The notes under the pieces are model-generated. The model was not told where the DNA came from and made no database searches. It was given only the letters and a program-made list of their open reading frames with translations. Below, piece after piece: positions 10,118 to 22,172 of a stretch of DNA of 64,000 nucleotides. The DNA is from Celoporthe dispersa (Eukaryota > Ascomycota > Sordariomycetes > Diaporthales > Cryphonectriaceae). The stretch spans positions 2,182,501-2,246,500 of the forward strand of contig WAID01000005.1 in assembly GCA_016584495.1 (NCBI GenBank), written 5' to 3'. Both the position numbers and the translations under genes were made by a program. Within the stretch, counting starts at the first letter, position 1; the number at the start of each line of letters is the position of its first letter.

Positions 10118-12349
10118 TTACAGCAACAACAGCATGAAACCACCAACGATAGCGACCAGCGCAGCACCACCAGCCTGCAGGCTGCTGCTGGCAACCCTCA
10201 CCCCGGAGCTGCTCACGACGATACAGTCCAGCCCAGAGCAGGAGCTCGTCTTGGACGCGGCCGCCGCACCGCCTGTCGTGCTCGAACCACCCGTCACGGT
10301 GGCGTTGGAGGCGCTGTAGACGCCTGTGGCCGTCGCTGCGGCGGCCGTCTCGGTCAGCCAGTCCAGGGAGACGCTCGAAGGCGAGGCGGTGGCGGTCTCG
10401 AGGGCGCCGCCCAGGTCGGTGGTGGAGACCACCTCGGTGGTGGCGGACTGGGTAGCTGTCGACTTCTTCTTGGTGGAGGAGGAAGTGCCGGCGGCCTTGG
10501 ACGTGCTGTGTGCCTTGGACGTGCTCACTGCCTTGGACGTGCTGACGGCCTCGGCCGTGCTGTGGGTGACGGCAGGGGAGGAGGAGGACATGGTGAGGGT
10601 GGAGTGCAAGGTCAGGTAATAGGTCGTTGACCTGGAGGCCTCACCAGTCTCCGTAGCCGTGACAGGGCAGATGGTGGTTGAGACCGCAATGACAACCGTG
10701 GTCACGTCGCCGACGCTGCAGGCTGTGGTGGCCTCGGAGGCACACGAGGTGATGGTGGACGCAGAGGTCGAGAAGATGGTGCTGGTCGTGTAGTGCGTTG
10801 CGCTCAGGGTCGACGTGGAATACTGCGTGATGTGCGAGGTGACTGCGGCGCCGGCCGGGCTGGTGGTGGCAGAGGAGGACGCAACAAGAGAGGCAGGAGA
10901 AGGAGAAGCTGAAGGAGTCGTCTGGGCCTCGACGATGGCACTGCTGCTGGCAGCTGCGGCGGCAGCACTGGATGACGAGGCCTCAGCAGCTGTGATGGGA
11001 CAGATAGTCGTGTCGACGGTCAGGACGACGGTTGTCTCGGAGCCAGTCTCGTCGGTGGAGACGGAGGTGGCGTAGATGTAACCGGTGGAGTGAGAGTGCG
11101 TGCTGGTGATCACAGCGGCGGCATCACTGGTGGGCGTGGAGCCGAGGGTGGAGCCGAGGACGGATCCTGTACCAGCCAGGAGTCCTCCGGCCTCGCTCGT
11201 GCTTGTGGTGGCCACGGAAGATGAAGAAGAGGTGACGGCAGTGGCCGAAGATGAAGAAGATGCGGTGGCGGTCGAGGAGGCGACAGAGACAGAGGTAGAA
11301 GTCGAAGTAGATGCAACAGCGGTTGAAGAAGTTGGAACCGAAGTCGTCGTCGTCGCCGCCGCAGCGCCCAGCTCGTAAAACTGAATGCCCTCGACCATGA
11401 AGTAAGTCTCGGCAAAGGCCAGGGGGTTGTCCGCGACATAGGCAGAACAAGAGTCGCCAAAGGCAGAGCAGGTGGCGTCCCAGAAGGTCGAGGAGCCCGC
11501 CGTGTCGCCACAGAAGTCAATGTTGAAGACGAGCTGCTGGTCGGCAAACGACTTGCTCAGGTCGCAGTTGTCCTGCTCGACGAGGAGCGTCGGGTTGCCC
11601 CAGGCGCCGGAGCTCGGGTCCGGGGCGCCGGCCGTCACGTCGGAGGGCACAGAGGTAGGGATCCAGCTCCAGATCTTGATGGCTTCGTCGGTCCACTGCA
11701 TGGCAAAGGTGGCACCCGTCACGGAACCCCAGACGCCAGAGTCGTCCTGCACGCCACAGCCCGTCCCGGTGTCGTCGTTGTTGCACTGCTGGGTCAGGAC
11801 GGTGCCTGCGATGCCGGACTCGGACAGGAGACAGCTCCCGGCCAGGGTCTCGTTGGTGTGCATGGCCATCCTGTTGTAGCCCATGAGGTCCCAGCCTTCC
11901 AGGTAGTCAATCTCGCCCATGGTCAGCCAGGGACTCCCATACGACCAGAACGCAGGCCAGGCACCACACGCCTGCACCGGCATATGCGAGAACTTGGCGA
12001 TCATGAGGCCCTGGTTGTACGTGGCCTTGCTCGTCATGCGCACGCTGGAGCGGCCATGCCCGTCCGCATCGTATGTGTTGTTGGTATCCGGCCCAATGTA
12101 CACCTGCCCGTCCGAGGTCGTCGAGATCAGGCCCAGGGACTCGGCGTCCGCCTGGCTGCGGTACTGGACGTAGCCATGCGTCAGGTCCCACGAGTCGTCG
12201 CTTGTGTATGTGCTGACGAAGAAGTCAAACTTGTCGAAGAAGTTGTCGGCCGTGTATTCCTCGGTGAGCTGGTATGTTTCTGTGGCGGCCCTCACGGCAC
12301 CAGCCCAGGCGACAGCTGCGCCGATCATTCTCAACGAGGATGGAGCCAT
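10118..12349 (-). CDS. GPI-anchored GH16 endo-beta-1,3(4)-glucanase with Ser/Thr-rich tail
   Basis: Predicted cell-surface glucanase or transglycosylase acting on beta-1,3 or mixed-linked glucan. Intronless, 743 residues from the ATG at 12349. An in-frame upstream extension to 12538 is Phe-rich and unlike a signal peptide, so I reject it. Residues 1-21 form a signal peptide. The GH16 domain spans about 30-310 and carries the catalytic motif EIDYLE (E146, D148, E151). A long Ser/Thr-rich stalk follows. It holds two copies of a TTICP-type motif (TVDTTICPITAAE and AVSTTICPVTATE) seen in many fungal wall proteins, and short STSKA repeats. The last 20 or so residues are hydrophobic (AIVGGFMLLLL) after small residues, as expected for GPI attachment. 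The tail could equally serve as a wall-spanning spacer. Confidence 0.93.
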   Translation of the reverse strand: MAPSSLRMIGAAVAWAGAVRAATETYQLTEEYTADNFFDKFDFFVSTYTSDDSWDLTHGYVQYRSQADAESLGLISTTSDGQVYIGPDTNNTYDADGHGRSSVRMTSKATYNQGLMIAKFSHMPVQACGAWPAFWSYGSPWLTMGEIDYLEGWDLMGYNRMAMHTNETLAGSCLLSESGIAGTVLTQQCNNDDTGTGCGVQDDSGVWGSVTGATFAMQWTDEAIKIWSWIPTSVPSDVTAGAPDPSSGAWGNPTLLVEQDNCDLSKSFADQQLVFNIDFCGDTAGSSTFWDATCSAFGDSCSAYVADNPLAFAETYFMVEGIQFYELGAAAATTTTSVPTSSTAVASTSTSTSVSVASSTATASSSSSATAVTSSSSSVATTSTSEAGGLLAGTGSVLGSTLGSTPTSDAAAVITSTHSHSTGYIYATSVSTDETGSETTVVLTVDTTICPITAAEASSSSAAAAAASSSAIVEAQTTPSASPSPASLVASSSATTSPAGAAVTSHITQYSTSTLSATHYTTSTIFSTSASTITSCASEATTACSVGDVTTVVIAVSTTICPVTATETGEASRSTTYYLTLHSTLTMSSSSPAVTHSTAEAVSTSKAVSTSKAHSTSKAAGTSSSTKKKSTATQSATTEVVSTTDLGGALETATASPSSVSLDWLTETAAAATATGVYSASNATVTGGSSTTGGAAAASKTSSCSGLDCIVVSSSGVRVASSSLQAGGAALVAIVGGFMLLLL
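10494..10565. repeat. Four tandem 18-bp units in the GH16 tail
   Basis: Three near-identical units starting GCCTTGGACGTGCT at 10494, 10512 and 10530, plus a diverged fourth at 10548. On the minus strand they encode a repeated six-residue STSKA-type block in the Ser/Thr-rich stalk. Copy number could vary between strains. Confidence 0.85.
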
Positions 12350-15300
12350 TATGTCGATGGCTTTTCTTTGTGAGAGAATAAAAAAAGACAAAAAGAACGA
12401 AAGACGAAAAACAACAAAGAAATTAAGGAGGGACAGGTAAGTTGGTTCAAGAAAAAAAAAGAACGAAAGGGAGTGTCGTCGACGACTGATACGCCCAACT
12501 AGGACAGAGCAATAACGTTTGCTCAAGAGTTTACTCACAACCTCATGAGACGAGAACGAGAAAGAAAAAAAAACACACTATACAAAGTAACAAGTGGAAG
12601 AGGAGGGCATTGGCTGCCGGTGGGCTTTTACAGGACAAGGTACATAGCCGCCCACGAGCGCGCGCAAACAACCAGACCCCCTTGTGGCTTGGGATGGAGT
12701 CTGCCAACAACACTCAAATCTCGCATGACCGGGACCCACCACCAAGCCTTTCGATTAGGGAAGAACCACCAAACGGGAGGGAAACAGAGGGCGCTGCGCT
12801 CTCGGTGGGTTGGCCGATCATCTCTCAACGGCCCTCCACGGGCGGTTGTTGACAGGGTCTAAGGGCTTGGTTGGCTGAAAGGGACCACGCGGTGTACCGG
12901 GATCTTGCATGAATGTTCAGTGTTCGGATAGACGAACTGTTTACATAGCACGAAACTCTGGTAGGCCGTGAACCTCTACCATGTGTTATGGGACTCTATG
13001 TACATTGATTGCATTGTCTCGAAAAAGGAGTAAAATACTAACTCTTTTCTGCCAAGCATCCGAGGCCAGAAGGGGCTGCAAGTCGTGATTACGACTGGTA
13101 CCTCGTCAATGCTCTCTTGCTTCCGTCTCCTCTCCGGCGGGGACAATCGGCGAGGGACATGATCAAGAACTCTGGGCATTGCCACGGCGGCGCAGTGATT
13201 TGTGGGCGGGGATTCCCTCCAGGGGTGTTCGTCTTGATGCCAGTCGAGAGCCCCGTCCCCGCCTCCTGTTTGACCCAGGTCGACAGAATTGCATGCGCCC
13301 GACTGGAGGACTGGCCCTTCGGGACCCTTGTACCAACGACAGCGGACTGACCACTCAGGGCTGTCTGTGGCCCAGAACCCGCCCTTGGTGGAATGGGAGA
13401 CCCCGCTGTGCAGACCAGCCAACTGCTGGGCGTAGGAAAGGCTGAAGGGCGGTAAATTACGCTGCCGGGCCAGAATCAACCCGCTCTCCACCCAGAATCC
13501 ATCATCTTTCCCACCCAAGGGCTTCAGAAAGAAAGGAAAATTACAACTTTTCGGGAGGGCATGTCCCAAAGATATTAAACAGAGGCACAAGGCACGTAAC
13601 AACGGAAGCAGATGGGCCTTTTCCCAGAAGATCATTTCCGGATTTCGTGCCCAGGTTCAGGAGTGAGGGCCGATGCAGGTCAGGGCACCACAGTGGGGAT
13701 GGCGCAGGGGTTTGAAACCGCAGAGTGGACACGTGCAATTCCATCATGGGCACATGTGTATTGAGGTATCTATAGGAGAGCTGATATCGATTTCTTTTTC
13801 CCTCTTCTTTCTCACTCCCTCTGGAGTGGCAATTAACATTGTACATCGTGAACATGTTCAAGTGCACAGGTCAAGCCGGTCTGGATCCATTCACCCCTTT
13901 CGACGTTATATTTGTCTTCTTTTATCAGAGGCCGTATAACATGTCAGAGATTGTTAGTTTGAGAATGTTGTTGTTAATTAAATATAGAAGAGACGAATAG
14001 AGAAGAGGAGAGAGAGAGAGAGAGATAAGCGGCCATGAGACTGCAGAACGGGTGGGCCACGACTTCGCATTCCAAAGACTCACGGCCCAAAGGTCACCTG
14101 TGGCGTAGTGGACTTTGCAGCATTCTGCGTCTATAGGTCACTTGAGAGATTCAAAGCCACGTAATCCTGTGCACTCCCACCTGGGGCGATACCCCCTGAG
14201 GGAGCAGGTCTCACGGCTAGGCTTGCAAGCGGCCGAGGTAGACTCCTAAGTTAGCCCGTCTGTTCAATAGCGATCCGTTCTACTATCGTATGAGCTTGTG
14301 GGGGCAGAATGATCTTTCCGATAAAAGCCTACATCACTGTGTCTGGAGCTGGATTATGCGGGAACGACCATAATCGGTGGATCTGGCACCGTGTGGCAGC
14401 GGCACCGGGGGGGGGGGATAGTACGGGATGCCGCTGCCGACCCCGGTCCACTGACCCCGGGCCTTGTCACCGGCGCTCACGGTGGCGAGGTTGTGAATAG
14501 CTTCTTCACTAGAGTGACAGCAAAGGGTTAGATGGCGCTTGAGTCAAATTGGAAATAGACAGGCCACAAGACACTTTTCAACTGGCATATTCGGGTGCTT
14601 TTCCACGCAGGCTCTGAAGGCTGTGAGATGGCAAATTGATAAGGTCTTTGTCTAGCCACTCATGCTAAGACTTATGCTCCTTCATCGTGATTTGAGAAGT
14701 TACTTGTCAGTCCTTCATCATGGCGAGGTACTTATTTACATTTTCATAGTACCAGTCGCATGTATCGCAAACTGATCACCGATGCGGCTGTGCCAGCTGT
14801 ACGCTTATATTTCCACAGCGTGTGACTGGCTACATGTGGACAACATTTCGTCTTTGCAGTGCCACTGCGAACATGTAGCGAATCTGCCCTTTGCATCGAT
14901 ACCGCGTTACAAGTATTTGTATCACAACTTGACAGGTAATTTGAAGCTTCACTACGCACCAATCTCTCGTTCAACGACTTTTGACATGTTGGGATGTCGA
15001 GATTGCGCCGACAGCTGTGGCCAGCATGAGACTACACACGACATATTATTGGGAGGCGAATTTTCCTTACTATCCTGGCAATCACTTGGTGCTTATCGTG
15101 TGTTTAAGACTAGAGACGACCAGCCTCCCCCCAGGAAGAACGGTCACAGGAGCCATCTCACCACAATGTGGCTCCAATTGCATCCCATAACTGGTCCTAT
15201 GCTGCGCAAAGTCCGGTGTCTTTCGGGATTGACAGTCTCGCGCGCATAATTCCTTGCTTCGTCCAAAGTTTATAACTAGGGAGTCGTGCGACTCTGGCCT

Positions 15301-16860
15301 CTGAGGAAGTGGGTCGACACCCATCGCAGGGTACCATTGCATTCCTAGGGAGAGGTTTGTTGCAGGTGGCCTCGGCTGTGTGGACGAGATGGGTAGACAT
15401 TCCATACCATGAGATAACATGGCTCAAATGCCAGGGCCTGCACTACTTGAGAGGCTGGAGCATCATTACATTATACGAGCAGCGGTGTTCGTGTGAATTC
15501 CACCTTCCGATTCAATGCATTCATGTGTCTCACTGCCAAAGCCAGTGCGGATGATAACAAAAAAAATATTAAAAGAGAAAGCGACAAGTGGAAAAATAAA
15601 TAAATAAAGTACTAGGGCGATATGTCTTTCCCACGTGACTGATCATATATGCTAAAAATAAAATAAAAATAGCGCCTAATCTGGCCATGCCGGACGGACA
15701 CGCCGCGCTCACGCGTCAATCCGCATGGAGGAATTTTTAATACTGCGTTGTAGTGAGGTAGTATGCATGGCGGACAGAGAAAGGAGGGAGAAGTCTAGAA
15801 CAGGGTTGTTTTTCCCAACCTTAATCGAGCTCTTATGGAGTGGTGGTTGGTTTTTTCCCTCTTTCCCTGGTTCTCCCGCCTTCAGTATCGAACCACCTAC
15901 TCGCATTATCATCTGATTATCGTACGATTTCTCAAAACTTACTCAGGGGTGTATGCAAGCATCCTTGTAAGGACCGAAGAATATAAGATCAATACTCGCC
16001 TCTGCCTCGTCCTCTGACTTTCCAGAGTTTTTTCTCCTTTTCTTTTTCTCCCTCCTAATCTATCTCTTTTTCTTGAGTTCAGCCTCTGTGCCTCTTTTTT
16101 TTTTTTTGGACGTCTTTTGCTGCAAGTCTTTTGGTTTAAGGCGAGTCGTCGTGAGACGACCGCTTTGTTTTCTTTTCATATCTCTGTTCTCGATACGACA
16201 AATTACATCCATCAAACATGTGGACATGCCACCCTCGAGGCATTACTTCATATGATACAACAGCATCTCAACCCCCCCCCCGGGCTACAAAATCCCGCCC
16301 ACCCCATGAACCAATGTCAAGAAACCAAATTCCCCTTCCCCTCCCCACCAATTCCACCAAAATCCAGTTGCTGTGAATGAGCGAGCCCTCCATGGCGTGC
16401 GCGTGTACGTAGTCTCTCGGGAGTCGTAGGAAGGCTCATCCTGGGGCCGTCGTAAATCGACCAGGGGGTCGCCGCCTCGGGAGGAATGAGGTGTGAAAGG
16501 ACCCTGTTGTCGTCGTGCTGTAGTACCGTGCTGCCCTCGGTGGCTTCCGTCGACGTGACCTGCCCGCTCGTTTCGGTCGTTCGTTTCGTTCAGGCCTCGG
16601 CATGAGCCCCTACCAAGGCCGTGACCTATCACGTAGTTAATAAAGAACCATTCTTCTGCCGCTTTGTGGTTTTTTAGTTTTTTTTCTTTGCTTTTTTGAT
16701 GGTATAAACACCCGCGCCCATGATAAGAACGACGCCCATTCAAAACTCCATGGAAGAAATCGAAGACAGTGAATAATTATAGAAAAGCAAAAGGAAAGAA
16801 AGAAAAAAAAAGGAGAGACAGAAAAGGAAGAAAGGAGGAGTCGTGCGGCCCCGGTGATTT
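12350..16860. other. Long intergenic region, no confident gene
   Basis: About 4.5 kb upstream of the GH16 gene. Contains A-rich and GA-rich tracts (a GA run near 14008-14025), a G run at 14409-14417 and an AT-rich segment at 15550-15670. The largest open frame, 12976-13635 on the minus strand (219 codons), starts with a hydrophobic stretch but shows no family features. A CT-rich segment lies at 16020-16110. I see no supported gene, though a lineage-specific one cannot be ruled out. Confidence 0.5.
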
Positions 16861-18219
16861 CTAGTAGGCGCGCAGCTTTGATTCTACCTTTTTCGCGAAC
16901 CGCCTGAGGCATCCCTCCATACCCTCTGCATCCTCTATGCAGTGCCAGTGTCCTACGCCGAAGAGGACCTCGAGCTCCGTCTTGGACGGGGCTCCCCACC
17001 TGTTGTCATGCAGGGCACTCGTTAGCAAAGATGGTTGCATATGCAAAACACGCCCTTCCCGTGTGTGTGTGGTGGAGTCCTGTGGGGTAGAAGAGGCTGC
17101 AGAGAAAGGGGAATCTTCTTTGGGTTGAAAAGAAGAGAGAAAAAAGAAGGGGTCCTTTGGTGGCGCGTGTAATTTTTTTTTCGATTTTGTCGGAGGGGGA
17201 AGAAGGGGCAGAAAGGGAGGGGGAAACATGCTCATCTCCTATCAAGGCTAGATCCTCGAGGCGGGCGACCTGGTCCTCCTGTCCGGCGACACACAGAAGA
17301 GGACAGGTGATCTTGTTGTACTCGGGGATGGGCGCATCAGCGATGGCCTGGGAGAGCGACTTGTAGGCGTCGGCATTGGATGACTGGATGAGAGAGCGGA
17401 CAAAGGCCTCGGCGGTCCTGGTGGCCTTGGATCCTGTTGCCCGCGTGGGGATGTCTACGGAGTTGACAATGCCCTCCAGTCCGTCTATAATATCCATCGA
17501 GATACCCTCCTGTCAGCCTTCACGGAACAAAAAAGAAAGAAGAAAAAGAAAGAAAAAACTGCCTGAGGCGAGCGGGAAACGGATGAAGAAAAAAACTTGG
17601 GGACTGACCCTGCTCGATGACGGCGACTCTGTGCTCGAAGGCCTCCTTAGTCTCGGGACCCGGGCAGATAGGGCCGACGGAGACGACGCCGGCGACCTGG
17701 TGCTTGACTGCGATCTCGCAGCAGACGATGCCGGCCATGGAGGCGCCGATGATGATGGTCCGGTCCAGGCCCTTTCCGAGGCTCTCAAGCAGCGCGATAC
17801 TGTCGTCTGCGATGGATTCGAGGGTGAGAGGCTTGCCGTGGTATGGTGACTGGCCGAATCCTAGAGTGAGGAGAGAAAGAAAAAACAGGGCGTTTTCCGT
17901 CAGTTCCCGCGATTCCCGGTGGTGGTGGTGGTGGAAGAGGTGGTGGAGGGGTATGGTGAGAGGGGAGAGGACGGCGCGCCTCTCGTTCTCTCTCCTCTGA
18001 CGTTATGGTCTCTCTCTCTCTCTCGTCTTGGGCTGGAACCTTACCTGGAACATCAATGGCCAGACACGAGAAGCCGGCCTCGACGAGGTCAGGAATGACG
18101 GGCGACCAGAAGCTGTGCGCACCCCCGAGACCGTGGATGAAGTACAGCGTCAGGCCTGCCCTGCTGGCGGGCATCCAGCTGTAGAAGAGCCTCTTGCCGT
18201 TGATCTCTGTGAAAGGCAT
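16861..18219 (-). CDS. Alpha/beta hydrolase fold protein
   Basis: Small cytosolic-type serine hydrolase (about 280 residues) of unknown substrate. Exons on the minus strand: 18219-18045, 17860-17609, 17509-17232 and 16999-16861. Visible are the oxyanion strand (YFIHGLGGAHSFWSPV), the nucleophile elbow GASMAG with Ser99, an acid region (CVAGQEDQV) and the catalytic histidine region GVGHWHC. Two oddities: the donor of intron 2 follows GGG (C3 at 17608-17610 on +), and one base fewer is needed to keep frame. Intron 3 keeps frame only if it is a GC-AG intron (17231-17000, GCATGT donor), since the nearby GT donor is out of phase. With these choices the coding length is 281 codons. No signal peptide. 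Neighbours give no clue to substrate. Confidence 0.8.
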
Positions 18220-18832
18220 GATGATGACTGGTTCCTTTTCTCTTTTCTTCCTTCTCCTGCTGTGTTTTCTCTCTCTCTTGTCTCTTGTCCGCTCTCACTC
18301 AAACTCACTCACACACAGTCTCTCTTTTTCCTGTTGTTGTTCCTTGACGTACCTTTTTTCCTGTAGTGATTTTTTCTCTCTCTCAAGACATGCAAGGTGA
18401 GACGCTGGATCAGACGGAAGAAGGGAAGAATATTGTAGGGCTGTGCCGCCGTGCAGTGTCAGAAAGTGATAGGACCCAATTAAGGAGGGGGGGGGTACAG
18501 TAGTAGAGAGGATTGGCTATCACCCTCTAGGCCCAAAACGGGGCCCCCCAGAAGAGGCGTGGGCGCTGGTACTCTTTTGTACATAGTCCACAGGGCGGCT
18601 CCAGCTCCAGTTCTTCCCCTCCCCGACCTAACGCCGCCTGCTACGCCCTCCCTGTCTCGTCAGAGGCCAGCCTGACCTGGCCTGGCCCTGAACTGACTTG
18701 AGAACTTGAGACTATTGAGTTTAGGGACTGGAGGGTTCTCTGACAGGGGGTTGGGCTCTCGAGCCTCTTCTCTCTCACGCTCTCTCTCACACACACACGC
18801 GCGCACACTTTTCGTGCCCAATCTTACAATTT

Positions 18833-18952
18833 TCAGGGGCTCTTCTTCTTCTTGGTCATGATCGGTCTATCTTTTTCGTCGTACCCCAGGTCCAAGAAGC
18901 CCCACGTATTGTCCTGGCGTTCCGGCAAGGGTCTTTTTGACTGCAGAAAAAG
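18833..18952 (-). CDS. Possible terminal exon of an unrecognised small protein
   Basis: On the minus strand a typical acceptor (pyrimidine run then TGCAG, around 18950-18965) is followed by an open segment reading KRPLPERQDNTWGF and ending in a lysine cluster (KKKKSP) before a TGA. Composition is charged and protein-like, unlike the surrounding spacer. I cannot place an upstream exon with confidence, so this may be a chance frame. No family recognised. Confidence 0.2.
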   Translation of the reverse strand, partial: LFLQSKRPLPERQDNTWGFLDLGYDEKDRPIMTKKKKSP

Positions 18953-20164
18953 AGACACACCTCTCTCATGCGAGAATTCCATGCTAAATACCATGACATG
19001 TTCTACGTTACTGCGGTAAATCATAGCACCCAACACAACTCTTAAAAAAAAAAATTGCTGTGGGGATCCGCTCCCTCCTCCTCCTCGTCCTCCTTCCTCC
19101 CTCCCCCCTCTCGACTTGTCCTCTCCATGGAAAAGCTCCCTCTCCTCTTGCTACACTATCGTAGCAAATTTCCACAAAAGCCGCTGGACTCGTCTGGAAT
19201 CCAAGAGAACCCCACTACCTCCCGCCCCTTCCTCTCTCTCTCCCCTCTCGTGACTGAACCGTGGCTACTCGACATCACCTGATAAAAAGGATCGAGACCT
19301 TGAGGCTAAGGAGGGCGGGCCGCGGAGGCCCCGTGCACTGGCTGAACTGTGGCTTCTTCTTCTTCTTCTTCCCAACAGGCTCTGCTGCCAGCGGGTAGGA
19401 CTCGCTGGGGACTCCCTGGCAAGAGTTTCAACGGCAAAACTCTGGTTCGCACCAGAGCACATTGCGACGACCCCCCCCCCCCTCCCAAGACAGAGGGGCG
19501 GTCCGTCCGTCATCATCACCACCACCACCACAGTATTTCGCACCACACACCAGCACAGACACAGACCCTCTCTGTCCACATCCTATGGTGGGACAGACGA
19601 GAGAGAATCACGATCCACCGTTGTGGGATAGGCAAGCTTGGCAAAGGGGGGTTTGACAGCCCCTCCGGAGAGGTGATCGCTCGCTTGGAGGCCCTCCTTG
19701 AGATTGCGACCTTTCACCTCCGCGAGTCAGTGCGCTCGCTGTGGGATTCCTGCCGAGGCTCCACGCGAGCCTTTTCTTTTCCCACCTCGAGAGCGTACTA
19801 CTCCTGTATACGGCTATGGTACATGGTTTAAATTGCCATGGTATTATCAGAGTGTCATGTCACCTTATTCCATGCTTACGAAGATGCAGCGGTGTCGTTA
19901 TCAAGCACACGCCAGCAGGGCACGGGGCACCGATTCTTATGCCACTTGTTTCCGGCGAGAACGGTCCGCCCTACCATAATTAATTACTGTGGCACACAGC
20001 AACAGCTTTCTAGAGCAGACCCTCGAGCTTAACGCTCCGTACCTGGGTGATATTCACATACCACCAGGGATGACCGCAGTAGGCTGAAGAGCTTACTATC
20101 TATAAACAGAAAGGGGATTCGTGTGCGGAATGCAGTGACAGGACCGATAAGATGAAGAGGGGTG

Positions 20165-20166
<2 letters not shown>

Positions 20167-20196
<30 letters not shown>
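20167..20196. repeat. GA dinucleotide repeat
   Basis: Fifteen uninterrupted GA units in intergenic DNA, with no nearby gene edge. Confidence 0.9.
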
Positions 20197-20201
<5 letters not shown>

Positions 20202-22172
20202 CTGAGAGCATGCACATCTGCCTGTCAGGCCATGAACCTGACAAGAAAAGAAAAAACCTGATTCTCGATGCTGATCTTCTGCTCGAGCACTTGACTACTT
20301 CCTACCTAGACCTGCTAACGGTGACAAGGTGATACTTGAAACCAGATATCCCTCGACAAAAATCTACACTTGGGCATCGCTAACCCTTTTTTTTTCTTTT
20401 CTTTCTTTTCCCCCTTCTCTTCTTTCTCTCTTCTTCTTCCAACCTCAACTCGGGCAAAATACGTACATCCGCCTCTATCATCCTGGCGGGAGCCACGTGT
20501 TCTACTGCAGACTACTTCACTGTTCCACGCCGCAATTAATTAGTGCCCTGTCAAGGGCTAACGCGTGAATCATCTCCAGGTCTTTGATTAGCGCCTGGCG
20601 TGGGTATTTTACAGCAGCACGGGCTGGTGGGAACCGTCGTGAAGGCCCAGAGAGTCTTCGCGGCCTTGGCTAGCTGGCTTTTCTTTTTTTCCCCTTGGGG
20701 GCAAGGATACAGCCCACCTGCTGGGTACAGCTGTGGGATGAACCTGTCAGCTAGAGAAGAGTCAATCTTACAAGACATGCTCGATTAACGTTGGACTTCG
20801 AGGTCGGCGACTTGAATAATATATCTGCATCCAGTCACTGATCCGGATCTAAGGCTCATTTGCTAATTGCCCAGTCCCCCCCAACTTGAGAAGCTATAAC
20901 TTTACTTCTGTTCAGCATCTCTACGCCTGGCATGCTATCGACGTTTGTCCGCTGCCCGCACAACACGGAGTGAAACAACAACCCGGATTAAAAAAAAGTC
21001 TTTTCGATCCGGAATCTTGCCTACTGCTACCCGGGTACGCACTGCCGTGTTTTGGGTCTGTCGATCTTCCTCTGTATGGGCATTAAGGTTAAGTACGAGC
21101 TGGTCTTTTGTTCAATCGCATAGGATGCCTCGCGGACTTTCTACTACATATGTGATGGGATAAACCTTAAGGCGCACAAGACACGCGGGCAACCGTTTCA
21201 ACCGCACATATGCACATGAACTCAAACAATGATTGGCTCGCGGATATCGGTTGACTAAATACTTCTACCTCCAATTTGATACAACACAACGGCGACGCAC
21301 AAAGCCTGCATGTGGCAAAAGGATATTAGATTGCTGGCGCTCCCTCGCCCTAGTTCTGTTACGTGTGTATACATATATATTTATTTCTAATATATACCAC
21401 TCACCATGTTTTAACCCCTTTCCCCATTCGTACTGTTTCTTTTTGGAATTGCAGACCCAAGTATTTTGTTATCCGAATACAATGGAAGCGGTTTCAGGAC
21501 TTCGGTATCATAACCTGTCCCGTACTGCTTTGCGCTTCCCTCCATTCTGAGCTGAGGGTGACCCGAGTGCGACCTTTAGGCACACAAGAGCAAACGGGCT
21601 TGTTCAACAGCCATCGGCCTATGACGATGACCAGGAGTCTGTCTACAGTAGTAAAGACAGAGAAGAATTAAAAGACAAGGCGTACGAGACTTTGAGCCTG
21701 TCTGTCTACGAAGTCACTTACATAGACCACACCATTTCAGTTGGCATAACGGATTGTATGACAGGACTTTGGAATTATAGACCAGCTTCCCGAGCCTCCG
21801 CGCGTGGAATATGGTCTCATTCTCACCGCACGCGCATATTGGCTGGGAGAATCGAGCAGAATGTCAGCCCTAGGTTGTAGGCATGATAGCAATTACCATC
21901 AAGTCTTTCCACAACTTTTGAGCCGGCGAGAAGAATCACCCGAACTGAGCTTCCACGTCACTATCGTGTAACATAGGCTGTTAACGTTACAACCCCGTTG
22001 CGGTGAACATTGCAAGCTGTTTACATCCTAATAGTTGTTCAAGTAAATCATATATACATGTTGTTCGTAGAACGATGCTTATTTACGCGTATGCTTTTTC
22101 TTTTCCGTGCTGCACCCCCTGTCAATTTTGTCCTGCGTGTCGGGCGCAGGGATATAAACAGAAAGCGACATA

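Larger units (their letters stand above)
18220..22172. other. Long intergenic region, little supported
   Basis: About 4 kb. CT-rich tracts lie just upstream of the hydrolase start (18230-18400), and a GA repeat lies at 20167-20196. A short protein-like segment at 18833-18952 on the minus strand is listed separately. Other open frames overlap each other and look non-coding. Confidence 0.5.

Noticed and set aside
12350..12538. In-frame upstream extension of the GH16 protein
   Set aside because: Phe-rich and unlike a signal peptide; the ATG at 12349 gives a proper one.
12976..13635. 219-codon minus-strand open frame with hydrophobic start
   Set aside because: No domain or family signal and irregular composition; a frame of this size can arise by chance in 50-55 percent GC DNA.
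14094..14165. A-box-like TGGCGTAGTGGAC followed by ATTCAAAGCC
   Set aside because: D- and T-arm stems do not pair; not a tRNA.
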